From positions 1-30,409 of the forward strand of contig CALKAA010000297.1 in NCBI GenBank assembly GCA_937983495.1: a DNA stretch of 30,409 nucleotides, in the 5' to 3' direction. Shown here piece by piece: positions 29,982-30,409 of this stretch; the stretch's first letter is position 1; the number at the start of each line of letters is the position of its first letter. The notes beneath the pieces are model-generated. The model was given only the letters and a program-made list of their open reading frames with translations. It was not told the origin of the DNA and did no database searches. A program made the position numbers and the translations under genes. The DNA comes from an uncultured Gemmobacter sp. (lineage in GTDB: Bacteria > Pseudomonadota > Alphaproteobacteria > Rhodobacterales > Rhodobacteraceae).

Positions 29982-30409
29982 CTACAGGCAAACCAGTGTC
30001 AGGAAATGGCCCGACACATCGGTCCAGCGGCCCGTGATCTCGCGCCCTGCCGGGATCACCCCGACATCCTGCCGGAACCGCGCCGAAAACTGCCCCGGTG
30101 CGATGGTCACGGCCACCGAGTCAAACCCCAGCATCTGCCGGGTGAGACCATATTGCGCCTTGTAAACCGCTTCCTTGGCCGAAAAGATCAGCTTGGCCTC
30201 GTGATCCGTCGCCTCGGCCTCCTCTGGCACCAAAACGCTGTCGCGCAGCTCAACGGGCAGGGCGATGGCGGGTTCAAGGTCCACCCCCATGGCACGGAAA
30301 CGTCCGGCCACCGCAAGGCACAGCCGCTCGCTATGGGTGATCGAGCCTGCAACGCCCATCGGCCAGATCGGTGCTCGATCCGCCCCGGCAGGCAGCGGGC
30401 GCGCGGGCA
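29982..30409 (-). CDS. 4'-phosphopantetheinyl transferase (EntD/Sfp superfamily), 5' end outside the window
   Basis: The C-terminal part (at least 142 codons) of a phosphopantetheinyl transferase, which activates carrier proteins by moving the phosphopantetheine arm of CoA onto a Ser. The frame continues past 30359 to the window edge (translated upstream residues include RAPIWPMGVAGSITHS), so the Met at 30359 is internal. Motifs: WPMGVAGSITHS, MGVDLE with the metal-binding Asp and Glu, and FSAKEAVYKAQY with the conserved Lys-Glu. The start lies beyond the window. It ends 31 bases before zapE. Whether it serves siderophore synthesis or a fatty-acid/polyketide system cannot be told here. Confidence 0.88.
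   Translation of the reverse strand, partial: PARPLPAGADRAPIWPMGVAGSITHSERLCLAVAGRFRAMGVDLEPAIALPVELRDSVLVPEEAEATDHEAKLIFSAKEAVYKAQYGLTRQMLGFDSVAVTIAPGQFSARFRQDVGVIPAGREITGRWTDVSGHFLTLVCL

Noticed and set aside
1..30409. CRISPR array, transposase, integrase or toxin-antitoxin pair
   Set aside because: No regularly spaced repeats, no terminal inverted repeats with a transposase, and no short paired genes with such motifs were seen.

Overview
The window is about 30.4 kb of GC-rich, tightly packed bacterial chromosome. Overlapping stop/start codons, convergent genes that touch or overlap at their 3' ends, and the gene families present (DUF2794, IalB, LOG, ZapE, a Rhizobium-type asparaginase, DapD, RlmN) point to an alphaproteobacterium, most likely of the Rhodobacteraceae. 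This placement is inference from gene content and style. I see no rRNA, tRNA, insertion sequence, phage gene or CRISPR array, and no gap over 300 bases without a gene.

Layout. (1) 22-4191, plus: MoxR ATPase, DUF58, SpoIIM-like and RDD proteins in one overlapping operon, an envelope-associated chaperone cluster. (2) 4195-5910, minus: a flavodoxin-fold NAD(P)H oxidoreductase and a DUF475/TerC-like membrane protein with a strong terminator and a hairpin that puts its ribosome binding site in the loop. (3) 6157-9921, minus: a signalling triad of exported molybdopterin-fold protein, hybrid histidine kinase (PAS-HisKA-HATPase-REC-HPt) and LuxR-type response regulator. (4) 10007-15117: a MarR repressor divergent from a complete five-gene branched-chain-amino-acid-type ABC importer, with a clear inverted repeat between them. 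(5) 15163-20060: dapD, a LOG-family protein, a YcaQ-type DNA glycosylase, an exported three-EF-hand protein and rlmN. (6) 20167-24649: an IalB-family protein, a zinc-type asparaginase, a DUF2794 protein, and a coupled pair of M17 aminopeptidase and NlpC/P60 endopeptidase fitting murein-peptide breakdown. (7) 24706-27210: a small helical protein of unknown function divergent from an inorganic-carbon operon of beta carbonic anhydrase, SbtA-type bicarbonate transporter and SbtB-type PII protein. (8) 27214-30409, minus: a MuiA/DUF4139 exported protein, the ZapE ATPase, and the 3' part of a phosphopantetheinyl transferase that runs off the window.

Most genes are ordinary core or accessory genes. 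The parts most worth a second look are the carbonic anhydrase-SbtA-SbtB operon with a shortened SbtB and a 12-bp palindrome in its divergent promoter region; the kinase triad with a molybdopterin-fold protein that has lost its cysteine ligand; the structured leader of the DUF475 gene; and the structured intergenic stretch at 21871-21998. No obviously new multi-gene defence or mobile system is visible.
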